From: Gordonia terrae | GTDB taxonomy: Bacteria > Actinomycetota > Actinomycetes > Mycobacteriales > Mycobacteriaceae | Assembly: GCF_001698225.1 (NCBI RefSeq) | Contig: NZ_CP016594.1 | Span: 2,046,001 to 2,110,000 of the forward strand | Direction of reading: 5' to 3' | Length of the DNA: 64,000 nt | In this document: piece by piece, positions 35,616-44,036 of the stretch | Numbering within the stretch: the first letter of the stretch is position 1 | How the letters are laid out: the number at the start of each line of letters is the position of its first letter | Position numbers and translations under genes: made by a program | Notes under the pieces: model-generated | The model's input: only the letters and a program-made list of their open reading frames with translations | Told to the model about the DNA's origin: nothing | The model's database searches: none

Positions 35616-37010
35616 TCACCTCAGTTCGGCCATCACCTTTCGTGCGGTGGTGATGCCGGATTCGATGGCACCGTCGACCACGACGCCGTTCCAGCCCTTC
35701 GCGAAGTCGGCCCCCGCGAAGTGCAGGCGGGTGGTGGAGTCGTGGAACAGACTCCAGCCGTTGAAGAACTGACCCGACTTGAGTGTCGCCCAGGTCTGGC
35801 CGGACCAGGGGTCGGCCACCCAGTCGTGACCGCCGCACTCGAGCACCGTCAGATCGGTGCGCCACACATCGACGGCCTTCTGTGCCGAGGCGACGTCGTC
35901 GAGGTCGATGGCCGTGTGATCGGAACCGAAGCCGACCAGGATCGTGGCGTCCTCGTCGTCGAGGAAGTACTCGCTGCGCAGCAACGAAATCGGATGCCGG
36001 CCGGGGGCTCCGGCGATGACGGAGTGGCGGCCGGCGACCTTGATCCAGATCTTGAAACCCACCGAATTGGTCCCGGAGGCGATGAGTTCGGTCTGTTCGG
36101 CCGACAACGCGGGACTGAACTCGATGGTGCGCAGCGCCCCGATCGGTGCGGTGACGATCACCGCGTCGGCCGCGACGACTTCACCGGTCGCCAGTGTCAC
36201 CCGGGCGCCGTGGGAATCGTGGGCCACCGAACGAACCGGTGTGCCCAGCGTGATCTCGCCACGCAGGTCGCCGGCGATCGCGTCGTAGAGGCCCCGCATC
36301 CCGTTGGTGAGCTTGAACCGCAGGGTCTGCTCGTCCATGAGAGAGCTGCGGTGATCACTCAGCGAGGCCCAGTGTTTGGCCATCAGCGGGGACGCCGTGG
36401 CCGTCGGGCCCTGATAACCGGCCGACCAGTACGAGTCGGCGAGATCGATCTCCTCGCGGGTGAAGTCACCGTTGCGCAGGCAGTCGAGGACGCTGCCCTT
36501 GTCGGCGGCCAGGAATCGTTCCCGCAGTTCGGGATCCGTTTCGGGGTCGCGGAGGATGGCGAGCGGGTCGTGCGGGTACGGGAAGAACTCGCGCGAGCCG
36601 TCGACGATGGTCTCCTGCAGCCGGGAGAGCTTGGTGTCGAGGTCGTGTTCGGTGCCGGAGTGCACGACGCCGTCGCTCACCCAGTACGCCGACTCGATGT
36701 CGGGGCTGGGGTAGATCGTCTGCGCGTAGCGGGTGATCTCGGTCCAGACGAACGGTTGCATCCAGTGCACCCACGTCGCGCCCATCTCCAGGGCATGGCC
36801 GCCCAGGCGTTCGTCGGTCCAGGCACGGCCGCCGATGCGCTCGCGTGCCTCGACGACCCGGACCTCGATGCCTGCGGCCTCGAGTTCACGGGCCGCGGTG
36901 AGACCGGCGAAGCCGGCGCCGATGACGAGGACCGATGGGCGTGGTGATCGCCCGGAACCTGCTGCGTCCGGCGCGGATTCGTCGGCGCCGGGTAGGAAAT
37001 GAGAGGACAT
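35616..37010 (-). CDS. Flavin-containing amine oxidase
   Basis: A 464-residue monoamine-oxidase-type flavoprotein with the FAD motif VLVIGAGFAGLTAA (about 27-40), EARERIGGRAWT, and the C-terminal HFAGADFAKGWNGVVVDGAIESG in place of the common HFAGEHT-type motif. It would oxidise a primary amine to an aldehyde with release of ammonia and hydrogen peroxide. It is last in an operon with a permease and an aldehyde dehydrogenase. Adjacent IAA catabolic genes make tryptamine or another aralkylamine an attractive substrate (inference); putrescine is an alternative. No covalent-flavin cysteine was identified. Confidence 0.87.
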   Translation of the reverse strand: MSSHFLPGADESAPDAAGSGRSPRPSVLVIGAGFAGLTAARELEAAGIEVRVVEARERIGGRAWTDERLGGHALEMGATWVHWMQPFVWTEITRYAQTIYPSPDIESAYWVSDGVVHSGTEHDLDTKLSRLQETIVDGSREFFPYPHDPLAILRDPETDPELRERFLAADKGSVLDCLRNGDFTREEIDLADSYWSAGYQGPTATASPLMAKHWASLSDHRSSLMDEQTLRFKLTNGMRGLYDAIAGDLRGEITLGTPVRSVAHDSHGARVTLATGEVVAADAVIVTAPIGALRTIEFSPALSAEQTELIASGTNSVGFKIWIKVAGRHSVIAGAPGRHPISLLRSEYFLDDEDATILVGFGSDHTAIDLDDVASAQKAVDVWRTDLTVLECGGHDWVADPWSGQTWATLKSGQFFNGWSLFHDSTTRLHFAGADFAKGWNGVVVDGAIESGITTARKVMAELR

Positions 37011-37046
37011 GGCTGCTCCTGAGAACGGTGTGGGGAGGATGGGATG

Positions 37047-38501
37047 TCAGAGCACGACGGTGACGGTCTTGGACTCGGTGTAGGCGAGGATGCCCTCGTA
37101 CCCGAGCTCGCGACCGATACCGCTCGCCTTGACCCCACCCCACGGGAGCTGCGGTGCCAGCGGTGACCATCCGTTGATGCCGATGGCCCCCGCATCGATG
37201 CGCGCGGCGGCGGTGTGGGCGCGGGTGAGGTCCGTGGTCCAGAGGGTCGCCGACAGTCCGTACTGGTTGTCGTTGGCCAATGCCAGCGCCTCGTCGTCGG
37301 TGTCGAACGGGATGACCAGGCCGACGGGTCCGAAGATCTCCTCGCGGGCGACGGTCATGTCGTTGCGTCCGGCGAGAACGGTGGGTGTCACGTAGAACCC
37401 GGCGGAGTCCGGTGCCGCGCCGCCGCTGATGACCTCGGCACCCTCGTCCGCGCCGGTCTGCAGGAACCCGAGGACCCGGTCCCGCTGGCGGGCGTTGACC
37501 AGCGGCCCCATCGTCGTCGACGGGTCGAACGGGTCGCCGAGAACCTGTGCCTGTGCGGCACCGGTGAGGCCCTCCAGGATCGCGTCGTAGACCTTGCGGT
37601 GAGCGAGAACACGGGTCCCCGCCGCGCAGACCTCGCCCTGGTTGAAGAACATGCCCATCGCGCAACCCTGGATCGCGGCATCGAGATCGGCGTCCTCGAA
37701 GACGATCTGCGGTGCTTTGCCGCCCAACTCGAGTGCGGTGCGCCGGAACGTGTCCGCGGAATCACGCAGGATGGTCCGGCCGGTCTCGGTGGAGCCCGTG
37801 AACGAGATCTTCCGGACCCCCGGGTGGCGCGAGAGGGCGGCGCCGGCCACGCTGCCGACACCGGTGACCACGTTGACCGTTCCGGGCGGGAAGCCGGCCT
37901 CGTCGACGAGTTCGGCGAGTCGGAGCACCGACAGTGAGGCGTCCTCGGCGGGCTTGATGACCACGGTGTTGCCGGCGGCGAGAGCGGGCGCCAGCTTCCA
38001 TCCGAGGATCATCAGCGGCGCGTTCCACGGGATGATCGCGCCGATCACGCCGATCGGTTCGCGGCGCGTGTACGCGTGGGTGGGAACCGGTCCGCCCAGG
38101 TATCCGTCGTTGGCGATCAGCTCACCGTTGATCTTGTCCGCCCACCCCGCGTAATAGCGGAGCGTGGCGATCAGATTCGGGATCATCAGTGCCGAACTCA
38201 TGCCGAGCGGACGCCCCATGTCGAGCGACTCGAGCGCGGCGAGTTGGTCGAGGTCGCGCTCCACGAGATCGGCGAGCCGGTTCAACAGCGCACCCTTGCG
38301 GGACGGGGCGAGCGCACCCCACTCGCCGCGGAACGCGGCGGCCGCGGCTGTGACCGCCGCGTCGACGTCTGCGGCGTCGGCCGCTGCGAGTTCGGAAAGT
38401 GGTTGCGCCGTCGACGGGTTGGTGGTCGTGAAGGTGGCGTCGGCGCTGCGCCACGAGCCGTCGATGTACAGGCCGGTGTGCAGGTTCGAGACGTCGATCA
38501 T
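37047..38501 (-). CDS. Aldehyde dehydrogenase
   Basis: A 484-residue NAD(P)-dependent aldehyde dehydrogenase with all catalytic residues: Asn160 in PWNAP, Lys183 in KPAED, Glu258 in LELGGKAP and the nucleophile Cys292 in NQGEVCAAG. It would oxidise the aldehyde produced by the amine oxidase encoded 36 bases downstream to the acid. Its ATG overlaps the permease stop by 4 bases. In this setting the product could be indole-3-acetate if the substrate is indole-3-acetaldehyde (inference). Confidence 0.93.
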   Translation of the reverse strand: MIDVSNLHTGLYIDGSWRSADATFTTTNPSTAQPLSELAAADAADVDAAVTAAAAAFRGEWGALAPSRKGALLNRLADLVERDLDQLAALESLDMGRPLGMSSALMIPNLIATLRYYAGWADKINGELIANDGYLGGPVPTHAYTRREPIGVIGAIIPWNAPLMILGWKLAPALAAGNTVVIKPAEDASLSVLRLAELVDEAGFPPGTVNVVTGVGSVAGAALSRHPGVRKISFTGSTETGRTILRDSADTFRRTALELGGKAPQIVFEDADLDAAIQGCAMGMFFNQGEVCAAGTRVLAHRKVYDAILEGLTGAAQAQVLGDPFDPSTTMGPLVNARQRDRVLGFLQTGADEGAEVISGGAAPDSAGFYVTPTVLAGRNDMTVAREEIFGPVGLVIPFDTDDEALALANDNQYGLSATLWTTDLTRAHTAAARIDAGAIGINGWSPLAPQLPWGGVKASGIGRELGYEGILAYTESKTVTVVL

Positions 38502-40000
38502 GGGAGTTCGCTTTCTGGGCTGATGGGGGTGACGGGGCTGACGGGGGTGACGGGGTCGGCTGATCGGGATGGGGAGGTGGCCTGGTCGTCCCGGGGCGCG
38601 GGCCGACACCAGCGGCCGAGGCATGCGCCCGCCAGAAAGACGGCGGCGATGATGACGAGGAACACGGTGGCCAGCACCCGCGATCCGCTGATGAGTGTGG
38701 TGAAGTTGGCGACCACGAGCGCGGTGATGCCGAGCAGTCCGACGGTGCCCAGGATCGGCGCGATCCTGGTGTGCCACATCCGGGTGTCGGTGCCCTCACG
38801 CCGGAACCAGACGATGATCGCGAGGCTGGTGAGCACCATCAGCACGAGGATGCTGACGATCGCGACACCGGCCATCCAGGTGAACAACTGCAGCACGGGA
38901 TCGGCGCCGGCGACCGCGAATGCACCGACCAGGATGAACGCGGTCGCCGTCTGCACCACCGAGCCGATGTGCGGCGAGCCGTGGCGATTATGCACATCCA
39001 TGAGCCGACGCGGTGCGTACCCGGTCCGCGACAGCGCGAAGGTGTACCGCGCGATGGCGTTGTGGAAGGCGAGCAGTGCGGCGAACAGGCTCGTCACCAG
39101 CATCACCATCATGACGTCGGCGGCGACGCTCCCGAGGAAGGTGGTGGTGGCGATGAAGGTCAGGTTCGCCGGATCGGACTGCGCGGCGGCCTGTACTTGA
39201 TCCGAGCCGAAGGCGAGCACCACCGCCCAGCTCGCCGCGGCGTAGAGGACACCGATGGTGCCCACGGCGACGTAGGTCGCGATCGGCACGGTCCGCCTCG
39301 GATTGCGGGCCTCTTCGCCGTAGATGGCCGTCGCCTCGAAGCCGACGAACGAACCGATGGCGAACATCAGCGCGATGCCGGGCGAACCCGAGAGGAAGGC
39401 CGACGGCGTGAAGGACACGACGTCGACGCCGTGCGCGCCGCCCTGCGCCAGCACCGCGACCGTCAACGCGACGATCAACGCGATCTCGGCCACGAGGAGG
39501 ACGCCGAGCACCTTGGCGCCGAGGTCGATGCTGCGATAACCGAGGACCGCCACCATGGCCATGAGCACGAACGCCCACAACCACCATGGCGCGTCGGGAC
39601 CACCGAATCGGATCACGACGTCGCGCATGGTGGATGCCGCCAGGCCGTAGATCGCCGCCTGGATGGTCGTGTAGGCGAGCAGCGCCAGCGCGGCCGAGCC
39701 GACGCCGGCGCTGCGGCCGAGCCCCTTGGTGACGTAGGCGTAGAAGGCGCCGGTGTCGGTCACCGAACTGCTCATCGCCGCGTAGCCGACGCTGAACACC
39801 AGCAGGACGGCCGCGGCGATGAGGTAGGCCATCGGCGCTCCCGCGCCGTTGCCGATGGCGATCATCACGGGCAGCGAACCCGCCACCGCGGTGAGCGGCG
39901 CGGCCGCCGCGATGACCAGGAAGACGATGCCGGCAACACCGATCGAACCCCGGAGGGCCGATCGTGCGGGAGCCGACGTCGGATGGGTGGTGTCGACCAT
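38498..40000 (-). CDS. APC-superfamily amino acid/amine permease
   Basis: A 500-residue membrane protein with about twelve helices and the APC signature near the N-terminus (GIVFLVIAAAAPLTAVAGSLPV) plus a conserved VGFEATAIYGEEARNPRRTVP in the middle. It probably imports the amine that the two downstream enzymes oxidise. The C-terminus is encoded by a short imperfect repeat giving alternating Pro, Val, Ser and Thr (DPVTPVSPVTPIS). It is the first gene of a permease, aldehyde dehydrogenase and amine oxidase operon, divergent from a TetR-family gene. AGGAG lies 8-10 bases before the ATG. Confidence 0.88.
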   Translation of the reverse strand: MVDTTHPTSAPARSALRGSIGVAGIVFLVIAAAAPLTAVAGSLPVMIAIGNGAGAPMAYLIAAAVLLVFSVGYAAMSSSVTDTGAFYAYVTKGLGRSAGVGSAALALLAYTTIQAAIYGLAASTMRDVVIRFGGPDAPWWLWAFVLMAMVAVLGYRSIDLGAKVLGVLLVAEIALIVALTVAVLAQGGAHGVDVVSFTPSAFLSGSPGIALMFAIGSFVGFEATAIYGEEARNPRRTVPIATYVAVGTIGVLYAAASWAVVLAFGSDQVQAAAQSDPANLTFIATTTFLGSVAADVMMVMLVTSLFAALLAFHNAIARYTFALSRTGYAPRRLMDVHNRHGSPHIGSVVQTATAFILVGAFAVAGADPVLQLFTWMAGVAIVSILVLMVLTSLAIIVWFRREGTDTRMWHTRIAPILGTVGLLGITALVVANFTTLISGSRVLATVFLVIIAAVFLAGACLGRWCRPAPRDDQATSPSRSADPVTPVSPVTPISPESELP

Positions 40001-40021
40001 GTCGAGCTCTCCTGTCGGTTA

Positions 40022-40043
40022 TGGTTCAACGAACGTAGAACCA
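40022..40043. promoter_or_regulatory. Inverted repeat in the permease/tetR gap, possible TetR operator
   Basis: TGGTTC (40022-40027) and GAACCA (40038-40043) are perfect 6-bp arms around a 10-base centre, 21 bases upstream of the permease start. A second inverted repeat GGTAAA-ACC-TTTACC lies at 40100-40114 closer to the TetR gene. The divergent arrangement suggests autoregulated repression of both units. Confidence 0.5.
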
Positions 40044-40142
40044 AGAACTGTGATGGAGGCTACATCCGGGGTGCGCCCGCCGGAAGCCGAACGAGGGTCG
40101 GTAAAACCTTTACCCGGGGCCGAACCGAGCCAGGGAGATGTG

Positions 40143-40727
40143 ATGCCACGACTGGTCGACCACGATGAGCGTCGCCGCGCCATCGTCGCCGCGGCCTGGC
40201 GGCTGCTCGCCACGCGGGGAGTCGACGGGATCAGCATGCGGGATCTCGCCGCGGAGGCCGGGTACACGAACGGGGCGCTCAGTCACTACTTCGCGGGTAA
40301 GGACGAGATCCTGCGCACCGCATACGAATACGTCATCGAGGCGACGAACGCCCGGATCGCGTCGGCGACCCGACGCCGCAGTGGCAGAGCGGCGCTGCGG
40401 GCCCTGTGTCGAGAACTGATGCCGATGACCGACGAGGCCACCCTCGAGGCTCGTATCGCCATGTCGCTGTGGCAGCGAGCGATGACCGACTCCGTGATGG
40501 CGGACGTCAACAACGCGGCGGTCGCGGAGTGGAAGTCGCAGATGACGCAGCTGTGGAACGAAGCGGTGGATGCGGGCGAGCTACCGGCCCGCGACATCGG
40601 CGTCGGGGTCGAACTGCTGATGACGACCATCTTCGGACTCCAGGTGACGGCCGTGCTGGACCCGGTGACCACGGCGCCCGCCGACCAGATCCGCCTGATG
40701 GACGCGATCCTCGACGGCTCGTCCTGA
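40143..40727 (+). CDS. TetR-family regulator (BetI-like)
   Basis: A 194-residue repressor with an N-terminal helix-turn-helix (GISMRDLAAEAGYTNGALSHYFAGKDEIL, about 30-58) and a C-terminal ligand domain of the BetI/TetR_C_6 type. GGGAG precedes the ATG at 40143. Divergence from the permease operon and an inverted repeat in the gap suggest that it represses that operon and responds to its amine substrate or a breakdown product (inference). Its stop is 3 bases from the end of the histidine kinase gene on the other strand. Confidence 0.88.
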   Translation: MPRLVDHDERRRAIVAAAWRLLATRGVDGISMRDLAAEAGYTNGALSHYFAGKDEILRTAYEYVIEATNARIASATRRRSGRAALRALCRELMPMTDEATLEARIAMSLWQRAMTDSVMADVNNAAVAEWKSQMTQLWNEAVDAGELPARDIGVGVELLMTTIFGLQVTAVLDPVTTAPADQIRLMDAILDGSS

Positions 40728-40730
40728 CTC

Positions 40731-42218
40731 CTATCCGGACGAGCCGGTGGCGAGCGGCAGGGTCACGCGGACCGTGGTACCCGACGGTTCGTTGGGCAGG
40801 TAGCTGATGGTGCCGCCATGGCGTTCCACGATGTGCTCGGAGATGATCAGCCCGATGCCCGAGCCGTCCTGTTTGGCCGAGAAGGCGCCGGACGCAAGCC
40901 GATCGGTGGGTGCGCCCGTCATGCCGCGGCCCTGGTCCCGGATCCACACCGACGCCAGTCCGTCGGCCTCGCCGGTCTGGATCGACAGCTCCTTGACCTC
41001 GGTCGTCGGCCGGACGATCTCGTCGAGTGCGTTCACGCAGAGATTGATGATGACCTGACCGATGAGCACGTTCTCGCCCTGGATCGGCAGGTCGCGGTCG
41101 GGGATCTCGGCGTAGACGCGCACCCCCTGCTCGGCTGCGCGCAGTCGCACGAAGTACAGGCTCTCCTCGACGGTCTCGTTGAGGTCCATGAGCGTCGTCG
41201 TGCTCTCGATGCGTCGGACGTAGCGGCGGACCGACGCCACGATGTCGGCCGCGCGGTGGAGTTGCTTCTCGATCTGGTCGATCCCGTAGGCGAGGCTGCG
41301 GGCATCGACCGTCTCGGCGGAGACACGGGCCTTCAGTCCGCTGAGGTAATTGGTCGACGCCGCGAGCGGCTGGCCGAGTTCGTGGGCCAGGATCATCGCC
41401 ATGTCGCCCATCGCGTGATAGCGACTCAGGTACTGGAGATTGGCTTCCTGGTAGGCGTTGCGTCGTTCCCATTCGACCCGGTCGGTCACGTCGCGGACGG
41501 TCAGGACCCGCGACCGGATGCCGTCGTGGGCGACGATCTCGAGTTCACCTGCCAGCCACACGGTGCTGCCGTCGTCTTTGATGATCTCCTGCTGGATCTC
41601 CACCGAACCCGCACCGTCCGCCAGTCGTTCGACGACGGGATCACTGGTGAGTCGGGGTTCGCACCGCCCCAGGTCTTCCAGGTGGACGCCCGACAGTTCC
41701 GCGGGGGTGCGGCCGAACAGCTTCGCGGCCAGCGGTGAGATGTCGTCGATGCAGTTGTCGTCGTCGAGGACGACGATGCCGGCCGACGTATGGGTCATGA
41801 TGCGCTGCAACGACTCCGACACCCAGGTGAGTTCCTCCTGCAACTCGACCTCCTCGGAGATGTTGCGGAACTCGACCATCACGACCGGCCCGTCCTCACA
41901 GTGCACGAGGGTGGCGCGCGCATCGGTGAGGAATTCGGTGCCGTCCTTGGCGCGGTACTTCCACTGTTTGCGACTCGACCCGTGGACCACCGCCGACTGC
42001 AGCCAGGCCACACCGACCTCCCGGCGGTACTGCCGTTCCTGGGCGCTCATGTGGTGCGCCTTGAGGGGCTTCAGCTCCTCGAGGGTGAATCCGAAGATGC
42101 GGCAGGCGGCCGGGTTCGCCCACAGGATGTTCTTCGAACTCGCCTCGTGGATGAGGATGCCGGTGCCGGTGTGGAGGATCATCTGCTCGAAGTCCCGGCG
42201 AGCGGGGAACATCGCCAT
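40731..42218 (-). CDS. Two-PAS sensor histidine kinase of the IAA locus
   Basis: A soluble 495-residue kinase: PAS domain (about 7-118), second PAS domain (about 132-245), phosphoacceptor box with LAHELGQPL (His279), then the ATPase domain with INLCVNALDEI (N box), RDQGRGM and GSGIGLIISEHIVERHGG. The layout is that of FixL/TodS-like cytoplasmic sensors. It has no membrane segment, so it probably senses an internal signal such as IAA or a redox state. It is divergent from iacA and its likely partner is the FixJ-type regulator at 47572-48207. The ATG at 42218 is preceded by AAGGTGAG; a GTG one codon earlier is also possible. Confidence 0.87.
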   Translation of the reverse strand: MAMFPARRDFEQMILHTGTGILIHEASSKNILWANPAACRIFGFTLEELKPLKAHHMSAQERQYRREVGVAWLQSAVVHGSSRKQWKYRAKDGTEFLTDARATLVHCEDGPVVMVEFRNISEEVELQEELTWVSESLQRIMTHTSAGIVVLDDDNCIDDISPLAAKLFGRTPAELSGVHLEDLGRCEPRLTSDPVVERLADGAGSVEIQQEIIKDDGSTVWLAGELEIVAHDGIRSRVLTVRDVTDRVEWERRNAYQEANLQYLSRYHAMGDMAMILAHELGQPLAASTNYLSGLKARVSAETVDARSLAYGIDQIEKQLHRAADIVASVRRYVRRIESTTTLMDLNETVEESLYFVRLRAAEQGVRVYAEIPDRDLPIQGENVLIGQVIINLCVNALDEIVRPTTEVKELSIQTGEADGLASVWIRDQGRGMTGAPTDRLASGAFSAKQDGSGIGLIISEHIVERHGGTISYLPNEPSGTTVRVTLPLATGSSG

Positions 42219-42283
42219 CACCTCACCTTCGTCGAGTCCGGCATTCGCCCTCGCCACGATGCCATGCAGGTGACGACACGCAA

Positions 42284-42299
42284 GTAAGGAATTGCTTAC
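42284..42299. promoter_or_regulatory. Near-perfect 16-bp palindrome, possible response regulator site
   Basis: GTAAGGAATTGCTTAC is palindromic except for one central pair. It lies in the 171-base gap between the kinase gene and iacA. FixJ/NarL-type regulators bind sites of this size and AT-rich core. A partial match occurs at 49858-49873 before the MFS gene of the same locus. Confidence 0.55.
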
Positions 42300-42348
42300 C
42301 CGCGGCGCGGGAAATCCCGATACCGCGCCCGGCGCCGCGTCCATAGTG

Positions 42349-42364
42349 TCGATCTCGAGATCGA
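42349..42364. promoter_or_regulatory. Perfect 16-bp palindrome upstream of iacA
   Basis: TCGATCTCGAGATCGA is self-complementary over all 16 bases and ends 25 bases before the proposed iacA start. It could be an operator close to the transcription start of the iacABCDEF operon. Confidence 0.5.
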
Positions 42365-42389
42365 GAGTCGATTCCGAACGGAGACAATG

Positions 42390-43562
42390 ATGACCGCGGA
42401 GAGCCTGACCGAACGGGTGTGTGCGGAACCGGTGGGGGCGGCGCGCGACGCAGCCTTCGATCATGCGCTCGACGTGCTCCGGGATCGTCGCGACGAGTTC
42501 AACTCGCAGCGGTACGTCCCCGCCGACTTCATCGCGCTGCTGAAACGCGCCGGCATGTACCGGGCGTCGACGCCCGCGGTGTTCGGGGGTGAGCCGATGG
42601 CCCCGTCGGACTTCATGTCGCTGGTCGAGCGCATCTCCGCCGTCGACCCGGCCACCGGGTGGGTGTCCAGCTTCGGATCGTCGCTGGTGTACTTCGCCGC
42701 ACTGCCGGCCGAGACACAACGGAAGATCTACGCGGACGGACCCGACATCGCCTATGCGGGCGGTCTGTTCCCGATGCAGGAAGCCCAGAAGGTCGACGGC
42801 GGCTATCTGTGCACCGGTGTCTGGCAGTTCGCGAGCGGGTGCCGCGGCGCCGACCTCATCGGCATCGGCCTGGCCGGCGGACCCGAGACCGACGGCAAGC
42901 CGCTGACGGCACTGCTCGATCCGGCCGACGTGGAGATCGTCGAGAACTGGGATGTGGCCGGGATGAAGGCCACGGGTTCACATGCCGTGCGCGCCGATCG
43001 GGTGTTCGTGCCGGAGGAGATGACCTTCGTGCGTGGCGGCCTGCCCCAGATCGACGAACCGCTGACCCGCTACCCGGCGCTGGCGTACGCCGCCCAGGTG
43101 CTCGCGGTGGTGACGCTGGGCGCCGCCCGGGGCGCGCTCGACTACGCGATCGAGGTCGGCGCCGCGCGGACCTCGATCACCGGCGGCGCCAGCAAGGGCA
43201 ACCGGCCGGCCTACAAGAGTGGCCTCGCGGTCGCCGAGGCCGAATTGCGTTCGGCACGGGCGTTCTTCTACGAGAGCACCGACCGGGTGTGGGCCAAGGC
43301 CGTGGCCGGACAGCACATCTCGACCGACGACCAGGCGCTGCTGAGGTTGAGCGCCACCCACGCCGCGCATGTCGGGCGCAGTGTCGTGCTGCAGGTCTTC
43401 GATCTCGCCGGGACCGGCGCCATCTACGAGACCCATCCACTCCAGCGGTATCTGCAGGACGCCCTCGTGCCCGCCCAGCACGCCATGTTGCAGACCAACA
43501 CCTACGAGGCCGCCGGTGCCCTTCTCCTCGGCCTCGACGCCGGGATCCCGAGCTTCCCCTGA
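42390..43562 (+). CDS. iacA: IacA, indole-3-acetate flavin monooxygenase (acyl-CoA dehydrogenase fold)
   Basis: A 390-residue member of the acyl-CoA dehydrogenase-like flavin monooxygenases, which use reduced flavin and oxygen and lack the usual acyl-CoA signature. GVWQFASGCRGADLIGIG and the C-terminal helical region (YETHPLQRYLQDALVPAQHA) fit this group. Known IacA starts IAA degradation by hydroxylating the indole ring to 2-hydroxy-IAA, with flavin supplied by a reductase such as IacG. Assignment rests mainly on the gene order: iacA, B, C, D, E, F follow exactly. Of two adjacent ATGs, 42390 is preferred (GGAG spacing 6). It is divergent from the sensor kinase gene. Confidence 0.9.
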   Translation: MTAESLTERVCAEPVGAARDAAFDHALDVLRDRRDEFNSQRYVPADFIALLKRAGMYRASTPAVFGGEPMAPSDFMSLVERISAVDPATGWVSSFGSSLVYFAALPAETQRKIYADGPDIAYAGGLFPMQEAQKVDGGYLCTGVWQFASGCRGADLIGIGLAGGPETDGKPLTALLDPADVEIVENWDVAGMKATGSHAVRADRVFVPEEMTFVRGGLPQIDEPLTRYPALAYAAQVLAVVTLGAARGALDYAIEVGAARTSITGGASKGNRPAYKSGLAVAEAELRSARAFFYESTDRVWAKAVAGQHISTDDQALLRLSATHAAHVGRSVVLQVFDLAGTGAIYETHPLQRYLQDALVPAQHAMLQTNTYEAAGALLLGLDAGIPSFP

Positions 43563-43609
43563 CCCCCACACATCAGCCCCGACATCACGACCCGAGGAGT
43601 GCATCGCCC

Positions 43610-43972
43610 ATGACCGACGAACCGTTGCGCACGCTGTTCTGCGTGGGGAACAACCAGAACTTCTTCGACCTGCCCAAAGCCGACATCGGTCCGGTGTGGG
43701 AGGCGACGATGGAGTTCCTCACCGGGCTGAAGAACCTCGACGGCGTCGACATCATCGGCACCTTCGACGACGACGCCCATATGGTCGGGCCGTCGGACGG
43801 GTGGCCGTGGACGTTCTATGTCCTCGCCGACGTGCGCGACCAGCCCACGGTCAAGGCGGCCTGCAACCTGTTGCGCACCACCATGGTCGGCGAGTACGCG
43901 CTCTGGAAGTACTTCAAGGTGGAGGCGCGGATGGGCCGGGCCCTCACCATCCGCGACGACGTCGCCTCCTGA
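43610..43972 (+). CDS. iacB: IacB, small conserved protein of IAA catabolism
   Basis: A 120-residue soluble protein without a recognised catalytic motif. Its place between the IacA-like flavoenzyme gene and the dioxygenase large-subunit gene is that of iacB in IAA-degrading proteobacteria, whose product has no firmly established function. The sequence holds conserved-looking acidic and aromatic segments (FDDDAHMVGPSDGWPWTFYV, about 52-71) and reads like a small dimeric alpha/beta barrel. The ATG at 43610 follows CGAGGAG. The assignment is by position rather than by motif. Confidence 0.78.
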   Translation: MTDEPLRTLFCVGNNQNFFDLPKADIGPVWEATMEFLTGLKNLDGVDIIGTFDDDAHMVGPSDGWPWTFYVLADVRDQPTVKAACNLLRTTMVGEYALWKYFKVEARMGRALTIRDDVAS

Positions 43973-44036
43973 CGGCCGCGCACCGACAGCCCCTCCTCGT
44001 GCCCCCAGGGCGCGATCGACACACGAAGGAACATCG

